A stretch of 64,000 nucleotides of DNA from Melastoma dodecandrum (GCA_029817715.1 JARUPY010000531.1:1-64000); one strand, 5' to 3'; counted from the first letter of the stretch, positions 1 to 11,170 are shown. Numbers and translations are program-made. Notes: a model not told the origin generated them from the sequence alone.

Positions 1-95
1 CCGCCGGGCGGTTCGGAGCTACGCGGCGGTTGTGAGGTCATATGCACCGCCGTCCTCGCGAGCGGGCAGCCACCGAAAGCGACCGAACGACGTGG

Positions 96-135
96 AAAGG
101 ACCGGGTGATCCATCGATCACCACGGGCCTTTCTT
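96..135 (-). terminator. Hairpin downstream of the NdvA-like gene
   Basis: A 7-bp perfect stem at 105-111 and 116-122 with a 4-nt loop is flanked by AAAGG at 96-100 and CCTTT at 128-132, which can extend the stem. It lies just past the inferred stop of the leftward ABC exporter. The T-tract is weak, so termination is an inference. Confidence 0.35.
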
Positions 136-156
136 TCGTCTCGGACGGTGAAGGCG

Positions 157-1941
157 TCAGGCCGCCAGGGCCAGGCGATCCTCGTCCTCTTCGGTCGCGC
201 GGCCATGAACTGAGCGCGGGCGAGTTCGGCGAAGCGGCCGTCCTGAGCGACGAGGTCGTCGAAGGTGGCCGGCTTCCACGATCCGGCCCTCATGGAACAC
301 CACGATGCGGTCGGCGTCGCGCGGATCGTCGAGAGGCGGTGGGCGATCACAAAGGTCGTCCGGCCTTCCATCACCGCTTCCAGAGCGCCCTGGAGCTTAC
401 GCTCGGTGGGCCGCATCGAGGGCCGAGGTCGCCTCGTCGAGGATCAGGATCGGCGGGTTCTTGAGGAAGACCCGGGCCAGGGCCAGCCGCTGGCGCTGGC
501 CGCCGGAGAGGGGAGCGGCCGCGCTCGCCGATCACCGTGTCGAAGGCCGTCCGCCTGCCGGGCCCATGAACTCGCCGGCCTGCGCCTTCTCCAGCGCTTC
601 CAGCATCTCGGCGTCGGTCGCGTCCGGACGGCCGACCTGCAGGTTCTCGCGGATCGAGCGGGCGAAGAGCATCGGCTCCTGGAACACCACGCCGATGTTG
701 TGGCGCAGCGACGAGAGGGCGATGTCGCGCACGTCGAGCCCATCGATGCGGATGGCGCCGGAGGCCGGGTCGAAGCTGCGGTGCAGGAGGCCGAGCGTGG
801 TCGACTTGCCCGAGCCGGTGGTGCCGACCAGCGCGATGGTCTCGCCGGGCTTGGCCGAGAAGGACACGCCGTCGAGCGCCTTGCGCCGTCCGTCATAGGA
901 GAAGCGCACGTCGTCGAAGGTGACCTCGCCGTCGAACCGGGCGACCTGCTTGGCGTGCGGCCGGTCGGCCACGGAAGGCACCGTGTCGTAGATCGCGAAG
1001 AACTCGGCGATCTTCGGCGTCTGCTGGAACAGGCCGTTCACGAAGCCGACCACGTGGTCGAGGCGCGAGACCAGGGCGGTGGCGAGGCTCATGAAGGCTA
1101 CGACCTCACCGACCGTGGTCGCGCCGGTTTGATAGAGCGAGATGCCGGTGACGAAGATCGCGGTCATGGTGATCGTCGCCGAAGCGCGGGTCGCGACGTT
1201 GGCGAGCGCCCACCAGGACAGCACCGGGATCTGCGCGGCGAGGAGCTTGGCGATGATGTCGCGCATCGCGTCCTTCTCGGCCTTGGCGCGGGTGAAGGAC
1301 TGGATCACCGCGACATTGCCAAGGGCGTCGGAGGCGTGGGCGGCGAGGCCCGAATTGAAGTGCTCCACCTGGCCCTGAAGGGTCTCGGTGCGGCGCATGA
1401 CGAAGGTGGTCAGGGCCGTGAAGGCGAGGACCAGCACCACGAGGATCGAGCCGAGCTGCCAGTTGATGAACAGCGTCATCGGCAGGAGCACGCCGAGGGA
1501 GACCAGGGCAACGAGGTGGTCACGGAAGAAGCCGAGCCACAGCCACGCCATGCCGTTCGTCCCCTCCAGCATCGCCTTGAGCACGCGGCCGGAATGGTTG
1601 GCCGAGTGGAAGGCGAGCGGCAGGTCGAGCACGTGCTCGAAGAAGGCGGCCATGCTGGAGAGGCGGTTGCGGTGCGACAGCCGGTCGGAATGCAGGGCGA
1701 TGAACACCCCGGCGCCGATGGTAAAGAATCCGAAACCAACCCAAGCCAGGATCAGCGGCAGCATCTGGGTCATGGCGTTGCCGCCGCGGTTCAGGTGCGT
1801 GAGCCCGTCGATGATGCGGCCCATGAGTAGAGGTTCGGCGAAGGCCGCCACCGCCAACAGGACGTTGGCGAGGGCGAGCGAAATCGCGAGCCGCCGCTCG
1901 GCCTTGAGGAAACCCAGAACCCGTCCGTACAGACGAACCAT
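157..1941 (-). CDS. ndvA: NdvA/ChvA-like ABC exporter (permease-ATPase), frameshifted
   Basis: Fused inner-membrane exporter half-transporter of about 590 residues, best matching the cyclic beta-1,2-glucan exporter family (NdvA/ChvA). The N-terminal ~320 residues form the hydrophobic transmembrane domain. The ATPase follows, with Walker [10 protein letters not shown]-loop FQEP, then in other frames the signature [13 protein letters not shown], Walker [13 protein letters not shown] and the H-loop IAHRLST. The C-terminal third is broken by at least six small indels (about 205, 270, 325, 410, 510 and 540-575). Each is an extra base in a G/C run or an extra CG in CGCG, and removing them gives one continuous reading frame ending at the TGA at 157-159. 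The start at 1941 ([17 protein letters not shown]) fits the family. The glucan substrate is inferred from family resemblance only; a general lipid or polysaccharide exporter is possible. Confidence 0.8.
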
Positions 1942-2239
1942 CGAACCGCTCCGCCCCCGGCACCGCGCCCATGGTGGCGACGGCCCCGAACCATTTTTTC
2001 GTATCGCTCTCGCCGGATTTCTCCGGGCCCGGGGCTTTCAACGGACAAAAGACCGGGAAAGCCCATCGGCGACGAGGGGCTTATGCCGTGTCCCGGCTGA
2101 ACGGGCGATGACGGCCCGGTGTCAGGATTGCGGGCTTTACGGTTCGTTCAGCACATTCCCCTAGCGCCGCCACACGGGGCGTCGCCGGAACGCTCTCGGT
2201 CAACGCCCATCCATAGGCTGCGACGAAGGAGCTTTCGGC

Positions 2240-2777
2240 TCACTGCGCCGTCAGGAGCGCCCAATACACCTTGTACTTCGAGCCCGGGGCATAGGCGGTG
2301 GCGATTCCCATCCGGCCGGCCTTGGGGTCGAGCATCGTGGCGTTATGGGGTGGGCTGTCGCGCCAGCCGGAAAAAGGCTTCAGCCAGCGTATGATACCCC
2401 GCCGACAGGTTGGCGTTCACATCGCGGTAGCCGAGCCGGGTCACGGCGGCCTTGACGGTTTGGGCTTGGCTCGGCCGGTCTGCCGCGGCCATCGCCGCGG
2501 CCTCGGTCTCGGCGAGCTTCTGAAGGTCGGGATCGACGGTCAGGGGCGGCGCCCCGTGGTTGCGCCGGTAGGACGAGATCATATCGCGGGCGGATTCGAC
2601 ATCGAGCTGTGCGGTGTTCGAGGCCAGCGGAATGTAGATGCTGGGCATCGCGGCCGTCGTGACCGTCTCCTTGGCGCAGCCGCCGAGGAGCGCGAGGCCT
2701 CCCGCCGTCACGGCCAATGCTACAGCAGACCGGCTCCGCCGCATCACCCCCCGACCCCGTGCCGCTGTGTCCGTCAT
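2240..2777 (-). CDS. CAP/SCP-domain lipoprotein, one frameshift
   Basis: Secreted CAP-superfamily protein of about 178 residues. The N-terminus carries a lipoprotein signal (MRRSRSAVALAV...LALLGGC), so the mature protein is probably lipid-anchored in the envelope. The natural start is probably the internal Met before RRSRS, around 2744, rather than 2777. The domain shows a helix with SYRRNHGAPPL, then LAEAFSGWRDSPPHNATML, which is the conserved CAP cleft segment. A run of five A at 2371-2375 (plus strand) shifts the frame after LAEAF; four would restore the CAP motif and an end at YWALLTAQ. Bacterial CAP proteins have no settled enzymatic role. It is convergent with nothing and sits upstream of the exporter gene in the same direction. 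Confidence 0.8.
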
Positions 2778-2880
2778 AGCCCTGCGTCATCCCGTTCCGA
2801 CGGGATATATAGGGATCCCGCCGTGGGTCCGCATCCCACGGCGGGTGTTAGGACGGCGTCACCCGGCCGCGCGCGGTGCG

Positions 2881-5553
2881 TCAAGCGCCGGCGCTGCGCC
2901 GCCGCTCGCGCGTGGGTTCTTCCTCGGGCGCTTCGGAGGCTTGCTCGGGCGGCGTGGGCCGCACGAAGGATTTGGCGATCTCGCCCATGGCGGACTGCAT
3001 CCCGTCGAGCCCTTGGATCGTCACGACGCTCGAACCGGGGCCCATGGGCGGGATGAAGCCGCCCTCCGTCAGGGTCTTGAAGACGGAGAAGTTCAGGTCC
3101 GTCTGCACCTTGAGGCCGAGACTGACGTCGCTGATCCAGGCCAGCAGCTCGAACTCCAGGAAAGGGTCGCCGATCTTGCGAAAGACGACCCGGGGCGGGG
3201 GTTTCCCGCACCACATCCGGGTGGGCTGTGGCGCAGGCGGTGATCGCCTCTGCGGCGCGGACCGGATCCTGGTTGCGCAGGACGTTGACGGTGAGAGAGA
3301 GCCGCCCGGTGCGGTCGCCCCGCACCCGGTTCTTCACGATGCCGGAGATGAGGTTCGAGTTCGGCACAATGACCGCCGAGCGGTCGAAGGTCTGGATCTC
3401 GGTGGAGCGCACGGAGATGCGCTTCACGATGCCCTCGGAATCGCCGATCACGACCTGATCGCCCACGCGGATCGGCCGCTCCCAGAGCAGGAGCAGGCCC
3501 GAGACGAAGTTGTTGACGATGGATTGCAGGCCGAAACCGATACCAACGGACAGCGCGCCCGCGACGATGGTCAGCTTCTCCAGGCTCAAGCCGAGATAGG
3601 AGAAGGCCAGCGCCAGCGAGAGCAGGAAGCCGACATAGCCGGCCACCGTCGTGATCGAGTTGCGCAGGCCGGCATCGAGGTCGGTCGCGGGCAGGTAGGT
3701 CTGGTCGAGCCAGCGCGTGATCGCCTTGGTGATGATCAACACCGATCATCAGCACGCCGATCCCCAGCACGATGGAGGACAGGGAGATCGTCACCCCGCC
3801 GACCTGGAAGCCGAAGAAGGCCGAGCGCATCGAGGAGGTGATGTCGGTGGAATCCAGGCCCCAGGGCGCCAGGATCAGCAGGGCCGCGACGAGGATCAGC
3901 ACCACGCGCGCCGCGCCGGTGGTCAGCACCGAGATCTGGTTGAGGGAGCGCTTGCGCAGGCCCGTATTGGCCTGGAGCGCGGTCGCCAAGCGGCTGCCGT
4001 CGATCAGCGCGCGGCCGATGAAGACCTCCTCGCTCTGCACGAGAAGATAGAGCAGCACGAGAATGCTCGCCGCCCAGATGATCTGTTCGGTGAGGAAACT
4101 CGCCAGCGCGACATAGCCGCCGAGCGCCGCGAAGCCGATCACCGCGACGGCCACCCAACCCACGAGGCGGGCGGGGCCGCCGATCCCGGTGGTCGTCTTC
4201 GTCGGCACGTAGGGACCGAAGCAGGCTTCCTCTTCCTCCTCCGTGTCGGCGAATCGGTGCAGGCCGACGGCCAGGATGAGGGCGGTGGCGAGCGAGCCGA
4301 TGCCGCGCGTGGCGATAGAGATCGGCAAGGCGGCCGAGATGCCGGTGTTCAGCGCCTCCACCGATTTCACCACGGTGGCGATGGTGGCGATGCTCACCGC
4401 GAGCAGCTTCAGGCGCGTGGCCGCCGCATCGCTCACCGGCGCGGGCCGCCAATTGGGCTTGTCCGGGCTCAGGAGGCCGTCGCACAGGGCCTCGACGGCC
4501 GCGATGAAGGCCAGCCCGAACAGGATGGCGGCGGCGACCGGCAGGAGACGGGACGGCAGCAGGTCCGTGGCGTCCAGGGCGTAGTAGACCGCATAGGAGC
4601 CAGCCACCGCCGGGACCGTGCCCACGAGGATGACCCGCCACGCCCCGAGGAGCTTCGCCCGCCGGGACGGCTCCGTCTGGCTCTCGTCCCGCCTGGCGGC
4701 CCGGGGTGCGATGTTGCGCCGCCCGAAATACAGAGCGATCGAGATGCCGAAGGAGAGGCCGAGGAGCAGCAGATTGCCGATGCTGCCGTTGCGCGCGAAC
4801 AGCACGCCGATATCCGCGAGCGCGCTCTGCAGCGAGCGCATGTCGCGGGGAACATCCGCCATCACCTTCGCCCACAGGCCGGGGCTCAGCAGCGGCTGCG
4901 TGCGATGGAACAGGTCGCGGGTGAACGAGGCGCGGCGGCGGTTCGAGACGCGGTCGATCAGTTGGTCACCCTGCACCACCAGGGACTTGGCGAGGCGCTG
5001 GGCCTCATCGATGCGGTTGACCGCCGCCTCGCGTTCCGCGCGCTGCTGCGCCACGTCCCCGCTTTCTTCGCCCTCCTTGGGCTTGGGGCCAAGCTGTGTC
5101 AGGCGCTCTCGCGCCGCCGCCAAAGGCGCATCGAGGCGGCTCACCACGTCACGGACCTTGTCGGTCTCGGCGGCCACCGCGTCGCGAATCGCCGTAAGGT
5201 CGGTGGCGGTGAGATCCTTGCTGCCGAGCTGCTTCTCGCTGTCGTCGAGCACGGTCTTGGCGTGGTTCGAGGGTGTCACGGACCTCTTTCGCCTGTTCCG
5301 ACAGGGCCGCGGGCGGCACGACAGGCTTGGCCGGGGCGGCCTTGCTTTCGGCGGCCTTGGCGTCGGCCGGCTTTCCCTCGCCCGGCTTGGCGGGCGGCGG
5401 CGCGGTTTGGGCCGTCGGCTGGGGTTGCGCGCGGGCGGACTCGACAGAGGCGAGCCCAAGGGAGGCCGCGAAGGCAGCGAGGACGACGAGCGACGCTGGA
5501 AAAGACCGGCGCGAGCCGTGCGGCGTGATCACGCGCACTGGCGAAAACTTCAT
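2881..5553 (-). CDS. MscS-family mechanosensitive channel, large DUF3772 type, frameshifted
   Basis: Large inner-membrane mechanosensitive channel of about 890 residues. It has a signal peptide (SLVVLAAFAASLGLASVESARA), an alanine/proline-rich linker, a periplasmic helical coiled region rich in E, R and Q (DUF3772-like), about ten hydrophobic segments, and the MscS pore and beta domain: GFGLQSIVNNFVSGLLLLWE, then RPIRVGDQV and IVPNSNLISG. The C-terminus ends in a charged tail (EEEPTRERRRSAGA). Three single-base extras, near 5275 (ggg), 3743 (gg) and 3206 (ggg), split it into four frames; each restores continuity when removed. Members of this group release solutes at hypo-osmotic shock; the gating role of this one is inferred. 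Confidence 0.87.
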
Positions 5554-6077
5554 GAGCTAACCTTTCCACGGGCGGCCGCTGCGCATCGGGCGCGGGGCCC
5601 CGGCCTGGGCCGGCGAAGATGCGGCCTACGGGCCGTGCAGGCCCGCTGTTTCGCCAGACCAATACGGCGAAAGCACGCCCCGCCCAACCCCCATGGCCGC
5701 ACGCCCCGCCGCGCCAGCTGCCTGTGGGTGCGTCCCCAAGGCAGAAAGTCAAAGCTTCACAAGGGTGTCACGGTGGGATTAGATGAAGCCCTTATGGACA
5801 GGGCCTTTTCGTCACGACGCGAAGGGGCGCGGCCGGCGGTGACACTCCCCCGGCCAGGCCGCGTACCGGATCCGAGTACCTTCCCCGGCGACGCCGCGCG
5901 CCGGATGCCTGCCCTGTTGCACGCCACTCTCCCGAAATCGCCCCCGCGCGAACCCGGTTACGATTCCAGCCCTCACGGCTGGTCGCGGCGCCGGTCCCCC
6001 GACCCGTTCACCCGCAGTCGCGGCGGACGGGACGGGCGCGGGACACTTCCCGCGCGCTGGACGCGCCAGAGATAGCC
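5554..6077. other. 524-bp gene-free stretch
   Basis: It separates the leftward MscS-like gene from the rightward HNH gene, so it should hold both promoters. A short hairpin (5788-5792 with 5800-5804, followed by CTTTT) is visible. I see no convincing gene or known RNA motif; the long frames across it are GC-driven. Confidence 0.5.
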
Positions 6078-6644
6078 GTGAGCGAGACCGCGCCGATGAT
6101 GGATCTCCAAACCCTCGTTCTGAACGCGGATTATCGGCCGCTCTCCTACAATCCCTTGTCCTTGTGGTCCTGGAAGGACGCGTTCACGGCCTTGTTCCTC
6201 GACCGTGTGACGCTGGTGGCGAGCTACGATGTCGAGGCGCGCTCGCCCTCCCGGTCGCTGAGGGTGCCGAGCGTCGTGGCGCTCAAGAACTACGTCGCCC
6301 TCGCCCGGAGCCCGGCCTTCACCCGGTACAACATCTACCTGCGGGATAGCTTCGCCTGCCAGTATTGCGGGCTGCGTCTGCCCTCGGGCGGCCTGACCTT
6401 CGACCACGTCGTGCCCCGCTCGCGGGGCGGCCTGTCGAGCTGGGACAACGTCGTCGCCGCCTGCTCACCCTGCAACCTGCGCAAGGCGAACCGCACCCCG
6501 GAAGAGGCTGACATGCCCCTCATGAACCCGCCGCGGCGGCCGACGCGCTACGAGCTGCACCACAGGCAACCGGAATTCGACCACCGGCAATACCACCACA
6601 CGTGGCTCGACTACCTCTATTGGGACAGCGAGCTGGAGACCTGA
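6078..6644 (+). CDS. HNH endonuclease family protein
   Basis: Complete 188-residue HNH-fold protein. The zinc and catalytic core is visible: CQYCG, then FDHVVPRSRGG (the DH of the HNH motif), SWDNVVAACSPCN and LRKANRTP, giving two CxxC pairs around residues 94-135. An N-terminal ~80-residue segment starting QTLVLNADYRPLSY is typical of the alphaproteobacterial chromosomal HNH family rather than phage homing enzymes. The C-terminus is rich in H, Y and W. It starts at a GTG. Its substrate is unknown. It is free-standing, with its own upstream gap, and no methylase or restriction partner is adjacent. Confidence 0.9.
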   Translation: MSETAPMMDLQTLVLNADYRPLSYNPLSLWSWKDAFTALFLDRVTLVASYDVEARSPSRSLRVPSVVALKNYVALARSPAFTRYNIYLRDSFACQYCGLRLPSGGLTFDHVVPRSRGGLSSWDNVVAACSPCNLRKANRTPEEADMPLMNPPRRPTRYELHHRQPEFDHRQYHHTWLDYLYWDSELET

Positions 6645-6704
6645 GCCCTCGGAAGGGAGCGGTCATCCAGTTCGCTTCTTGCGCGGGCCGCGCCGCGAGG
6701 GCCG

Positions 6705-6968
6705 TCAGCGCGGCCCGTATGCAGAGAGCCTGGGCGGCTCGTTGTACATCGGCACGTTGTGGTTACGCGGCAAATAGCCATTCACGATGACGGGCGGCGG
6801 CAGGACCCGGATCGGCCGGTGGTACACCCGGACCGGACGATGGATCACGCGCGCGCGATACGGCGCGGGGGCGCCGAACGCATCCTCGAAGGCGCTGGCC
6901 GGGCCGACCGTCGCCATGAGGGCGAGGGCGGCGAGGGTCAGGCGGCGAACCCGCGATTGGTGGGTCAT
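6705..6968 (-). CDS. Small secreted protein with HRPxRV repeats
   Basis: 87-residue unrecognised protein. It has a clear Sec signal (LTLAALALMATVGPASA, cleavage near residue 26), then a short mature part with two copies of a basic repeat, HRPVRVYHRPIRV, followed by a proline/asparagine-rich tail ending RLSAYGPR. Probably a periplasmic or surface basic peptide. The signal and codon use make it credible. It is alone between the HNH gene and the beta-barrel gene. Confidence 0.6.
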   Translation of the reverse strand: MTHQSRVRRLTLAALALMATVGPASAFEDAFGAPAPYRARVIHRPVRVYHRPIRVLPPPVIVNGYLPRNHNVPMYNEPPRLSAYGPR

Positions 6969-6994
6969 GCTGGAACCTTCCGTCGCTGGCGCGA

Positions 6995-7931
6995 TCAGAA
7001 CTTGACGGCCGCGCCGCCGCGGATTGTGCTCAACTCGGCATTATGCCCGTTGAACCTCTGGAAGTTGATGTACTGATATTCGGCGCGAAGTAGGATGTTG
7101 GAGGTCAGCGCATATTCCAGGCCGAAGCCCAGGGCGATGCCGCCAATGGTCTTCACCTTGTCGTTTGCGATGAGACGAGTCGGAGGCGCGGGGGTGGTCT
7201 GAACGCCACCGCCCGCCGGTGTTGTGTTCGGCTGCGGATAGTCTGGATTGAAGTTCGAGTAACCGTGATTGTTCACGGCCAGACGTTGGGCGGGCGGCAA
7301 CGCTTGATTGCTCGCGTAGACCGCAGAATTATAACCGTAGCTCTGCACGTCTACTGAGTCAGTGAACTTAACTTGGCCGACGGCGAAAACCACCGGTGAC
7401 ATAGGGCAGGAAGTTGCCGATGGCATAGCCGGCCCGGGCTCGTATCGTTCCGTAATCTTCGATTTGGGTCGACGAATTTCCGCGAAGATTGACCGTCTCG
7501 TAGATGCCGACCGAAGTGGTTCCGACCCGCCCGACTTCGATGCTGGACACAGCGTTCAGTTTGCTACGCGTGTAATCGGCCTCGAGGCCCAACACCGCCT
7601 CGTCGAATTGCATATTCCACCCCGCATATGCCCCGTAGCTGGCAGCGCGTGCGTGTGAACCGGGGAATGTCACGAGATTCGATACGCCGAAGTCGCTCTC
7701 GACGGCTGTCTGATTGAAGTAATTCGCCAGAACTGATTGCGCGGCCTTTCTTTGCGAGAAAAACCCGGCGGTATACCCGCCATGCCCACCGACATAGACG
7801 CCGCTCCAATCGATCGCTGTCACGACGGGCGCGTCGTAGTCCGATCCGCGCAGGTAATCGTAATCGAGATCCGCGGCCTGCGTGGCGCCGGCGGCGCCGA
7901 TCAGCATCAGCGAGAGAAAGGTTTTACGCAT
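6995..7931 (-). CDS. Omp25/31-type outer-membrane beta-barrel, one frameshift
   Basis: Porin-like small outer-membrane protein of about 311 residues. Signal peptide MRKTFLSLMLIGAAGATQA is followed by AADLDYDYLRG and the family's WSGVYVGGHGGYTAGF strand. Alternating strands follow, including GYAIGNFLPYVTGG, GLEYALTSNILLRAEYQYI and a terminal AAVKF, whose final Phe is the outer-membrane assembly signal. A run of four A at about 7385 (plus strand) breaks the frame after YVTGGF; three restores FAVGQVKF. This family (Brucella/Rhizobium Omp25/31 relatives) gives structural barrels; no specific ligand can be read. Confidence 0.85.
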
Positions 7932-8099
7932 CTCAACAACCCCCAGGGCTACGAAGCTGAGGAGCTTTCACGCCACCCCATGGTGGTACCAGAGTAACCT
8001 TAATCAACGGTTTGCGTGTGTCTATTGCGGGATGCGTGAGAAAGGGAAAAGGTGTTTCTTTGCAAGTTCCTGCTAGCGGCCGAGACCTTCGGCGCAACG

Positions 8100-8130
8100 G
8101 CAAACGGCGCGGGGATGACCCGCGCCGTTG
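8100..8130 (-). terminator. Hairpin after the second beta-barrel gene
   Basis: An 11-bp perfect inverted repeat (8103-8113 with 8119-8129, 5-nt loop) lies about 25 nt past the stop of the leftward outer-membrane gene. The T-tract on the minus strand is short (TTTGCC), so it is either a modest terminator or a stabilising hairpin. Confidence 0.5.
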
Positions 8131-8155
8131 GAAAAACCCAGCTTGGGCTGGTCGA

Positions 8156-9034
8156 TCAGTACTTGCGGACCAGCGGCTCAGGCATGAGCGGCGGCAGCGC
8201 GGCCACCATCGGGGCGCCGAGGAGGTAGCGGAAGCCGAGCTTGATGTCGTGCGCTTCGAGGCTGCGCGCCTTCACCACCGTGGTGCAGGCCGTCGTGATG
8301 CTGGCATCGAGGCAGGTCAGGACGCCGGTCTTGGCATTGCCGGTGTTCAGGTAGCGGTAGGCGAGTTCCACTTTGAAGTTCGGCGTCACATCATAGGCGA
8401 GACCGGCATGAAGGGCCCAGGCGAAGCTCTCGGTGGTGCGGGCCTTAAAGATACCCGGGGAGGTCGGTATGTTGGTCACAGCCGGCTCGTAGAGGCTGAT
8501 CGTGCCGCTATCGGTCCAACCCGAGAAGCTGTTGAGCGCCACGCCGACGCCGCCGCCGACGAAGGGCGTGATGCCGTACCACGTGCCGATGTCGAAGTAG
8601 CCGTTGGCCAGGAAGACACCGGCGTTATAGTGGCCGTTGCTCAGGTTGAAGACGCGAGCGTATTGTCCGGACCCGGCGGCGCCGAAGTCGATGAAGCTGC
8701 CGAACCGCAGGTCCGTGGAGCGGAACTCGCCGGTGATGTCGGCCCGGAAGAAATTATTGAATTGGTAGCCGACGCCGACGCCCGCGAAGAAGCCGCCGGA
8801 CTGGCTGGCATTGAAGAAGTTCTTCGTCAGGCCGTCCGTCGCGCTGTAGGTCGGCGCGGTGTAGACGCTCGCGCCCACATCGCCGCGCAGGTACCACGCG
8901 CCGGCGAAATCGAGGGCGGGCGCCTCGGGCGGAGGCGGGGGCAGCAGGTCGGCGGCGGTGGCAAGGCACGGAGCGCCGAGGGCGGCGACGATCGTCGCAA
9001 CGCAGGCCACGGTTGGAAACTTCAAGCGGGTCAT
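8156..9034 (-). CDS. Outer-membrane beta-barrel protein
   Basis: 292-residue outer-membrane protein. I chose the start at 9034 because it gives a Sec signal (MTRLKFPTVACVATIVAALG...CLATAA) and has AAGGA 5-6 nt upstream; the frame opens further upstream without a signal. After a proline stretch (LLPPPPPEAPALD) come barrel strands: WYLRGDVGASVYTAPTY, GFFAGVGVGYQFNNFFRADI, WYGITPFVGGGVGVALN, FKVELAYRYLNTGN and IKLGFRYLLG. Common Methylobacterium surface barrel; function unknown. It is tandem with the Omp25/31-like gene in the same orientation, but 225 bp and a hairpin separate them. Confidence 0.88.
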   Translation of the reverse strand: MTRLKFPTVACVATIVAALGAPCLATAADLLPPPPPEAPALDFAGAWYLRGDVGASVYTAPTYSATDGLTKNFFNASQSGGFFAGVGVGYQFNNFFRADITGEFRSTDLRFGSFIDFGAAGSGQYARVFNLSNGHYNAGVFLANGYFDIGTWYGITPFVGGGVGVALNSFSGWTDSGTISLYEPAVTNIPTSPGIFKARTTESFAWALHAGLAYDVTPNFKVELAYRYLNTGNAKTGVLTCLDASITTACTTVVKARSLEAHDIKLGFRYLLGAPMVAALPPLMPEPLVRKY

Positions 9035-9280
9035 AAGGATTCCTTCACTCTTCTCGCATGCCGGAAGTTCAGTGCCGGCCCCTGGACAAGCGAGAGAATG
9101 GAGAAGACGTCTTAAATCAGCCTTAACGTTAAGTTTTATCCGTGTTTCACATTGCACGTTGGCCGGAACTGTTGCCGATGTGTTAAAAGCAAGTCGTAGC
9201 AGGACGATTTGCTGATGTTTGATAATGAAGACTGGTTCGCCTGAAAACGTTAGTTGAATGAAGGAAAATGGCGCCGACCG

Positions 9281-9625
9281 ATGATGGTAAACGAGGTTCG
9301 AGCTCTCGCGGCCCTTCTTCCTGCCACGGTGGAAGGCGCCCATAGCGGCAACACGGATTTCCGCGTCGGTGGCCGTGTCCTCGCTACGCTTTGGATTGAC
9401 GAGGACCGGCTCGTCTTGCGGCTCACGCCGCAGGATCAGGCGAGCTTTTGCGAAGCGGAGCCGGAACTCTTCGCGCCCCTCGACGGTGCATGGGGCCGCC
9501 GGGGCTGGACCAACCTCGACCTGACGCTATGCGAGGAAGACACTTTACGCGCTGGCCTTCTCGCAGCGTGGCGCACCACGGCTCCGCCCGATCTCGTCGC
9601 AACATACGAAGGGCGCGGCCCCTGA
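9281..9625 (+). CDS. MmcQ/YjbR-family protein
   Basis: 114-residue MmcQ/YjbR (DUF419) family protein. Visible signatures are LATLWIDEDRLVLRLTPQDQ and LDLTLCEEDTLRAGLLAAWR. The family adopts the CyaY-like fold and is annotated as DNA-binding, though a firm cellular role is lacking. Start choice is uncertain: ATG at 9281 or 9284, or an upstream TTG at 9254; GAAGGA at 9259-9264 is a distant RBS for 9281. It is convergent with glmM. Confidence 0.75.
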   Translation: MMVNEVRALAALLPATVEGAHSGNTDFRVGGRVLATLWIDEDRLVLRLTPQDQASFCEAEPELFAPLDGAWGRRGWTNLDLTLCEEDTLRAGLLAAWRTTAPPDLVATYEGRGP

Positions 9626-9703
9626 TAGGCGCCGCGCTTCAAAGCGTATTCGTCTTGATGCCTGCGGAGTGTGGCGCCAATGCCACGCTCCGAGAGAAGT
9701 CGA

Positions 9704-11044
9704 TCAGGCGGCAGCTTTTGGCGACGGCGTTCACCACGTCGTCCACCACCTCGGCCACGAGGTTGCGATCATCGCCTCGGCCATGACCCGGATCACCGGT
9801 TCGGTGCCCGACGGGCGGATGACCAGCCGGCCTGCATTGCCGAGTCGTTCGCGGGCATGGGCGATGGCGGTGACGACGCTGTCCTGCCGCAGGGGCTCAC
9901 CGGAGGCGTAGCGGACGTTCTTGAGGATCTGCGGAAGCGGATCGAAACAATGGCAGATCTCGCTCACGGGCTTGCCGCTGCGCTGGACCACGCTGAGGAC
10001 CTGCAGCGCCGCCACGAGGCCATCGCCGGTGGTCGTGTAGTCCGACATGATGATGTGGCCGGACTGCTCGCCGCCGAGGTTGTAGCCGTGCTCGCGCATA
10101 TGCTCCAGCACATAGCGGTCGCCCACGGCCGTCCGCGCAAGGTTGAGGCCGAGGCCGCCCAGGAAACGCTCCAAACCGAGATTGGACATCACGGTGGCGA
10201 CGATGCCCGGCTGGGTCAGACGCTCGTCCTCCTTCCAGGAGCGGGCCACGACGGCCATGAGCTGGTCGCCATCTACCACCTGGCCCTTCTCATCGACGAT
10301 GAGCACCCGGTCGGCATCACCGTCCAGGGCGATGCCGATATCGGCCCGACGCTCGCGGACCATCTCGACCAGGGCGGACGGCGCCGTCGAACCGACATCG
10401 CGGTTGATGTTAAATCCGTCCGGCTCGACGCCGATGCTGATGACGTCCGCACCGAGTTCCCACAGGGTCTCGGGCGCCACGTGATAGGCGGCGCCGTTGG
10501 CGCAATCGACCACCACCCGCAATCCCTCCAGCGTCACGGAGCGGGGCAGGGTGCGTTTGGCGAATTCGACGTAGCGTGCATGGACCGATTCGATCCGCTT
10601 GGCGCGGCCGAGATCGGAGGAGCTGGCGAGCTTCTTGTGGAGTTCGGCGTCGATCAGCGCCTCGATCTCGCGCTCGACATCGTCGTTGAGCTTGAACCCG
10701 TCCGGGCCGAACAGCTTGATGCCGTTGTCCTCGTAGGGATTGTGGGAGGCTGAGATCATGACGCCGATGTCGGCCCGCATGGAGCGGGTCAGCATGGCGA
10801 TGGCGGGCGTCGGCATCGGGCCGAGCAGCATCACGTCCATGCCCACGGAGGTGAAGCCCGCCACCATGGCGTTCTCGATCATGTAGCCGGACAGGCGCGT
10901 GTCCTTGCCGATCACGACGCGGTGGCGGTGCTCGCCGCGCTGGAACACAAGGCCCGCCGCCTGGCCGACTTTCAGCGCGAGTTCGGGGGTGATGATGCCG
11001 TTCGCCCGGCCGCGAATGCCATCGGTGCCGAAATATTTGCGCAA
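9704..11044 (-). CDS. glmM: Phosphoglucosamine mutase GlmM, two compensating frameshifts
   Basis: Cytosolic phosphoglucosamine mutase, converting glucosamine-6-P to glucosamine-1-P for UDP-GlcNAc, peptidoglycan and LPS synthesis. Visible are the start [10 protein letters not shown], the phospho-serine loop [20 protein letters not shown], the metal loop DGDADR, the sugar loop GGEQSGH and the phosphate-binding [14 protein letters not shown]. Near the C-terminus a G is missing (GAGGCG for GAGGGCG, around 9780) and an A is extra (about 9717). Together they restore VMAEGDDRNLV...NAVAKAAA and a stop at 9704-9706, giving 446 residues, the family's normal length. Probably essential, so the breaks are most likely sequencing errors. 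It lies downstream of ftsH but is separated from it by a TauE-type gene. Confidence 0.95.
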
Positions 11045-11170
11045 CGTGGCGTCTCCGATACCCGTCCGGAGGGGCGGGGCAGTGGTCGGACGGGCGGACG
11101 GGCCGTTCCGGGCCTTTCAACGGCTGCACCGGGACAATCCTATTCGCCTCGGGGCAATCTCATGCGGCCA

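Noticed and set aside
265..1830. Long plus-strand frame of 521 codons
   Set aside because: It is the antisense shadow of the NdvA-like exporter; composition is Arg/Gly/Glu-rich without motifs, while the other strand shows full ABC signatures.
6078..6644. HNH gene as part of a restriction system
   Set aside because: No methylase or specificity gene is nearby, and the N-terminal segment matches the conserved chromosomal HNH family.
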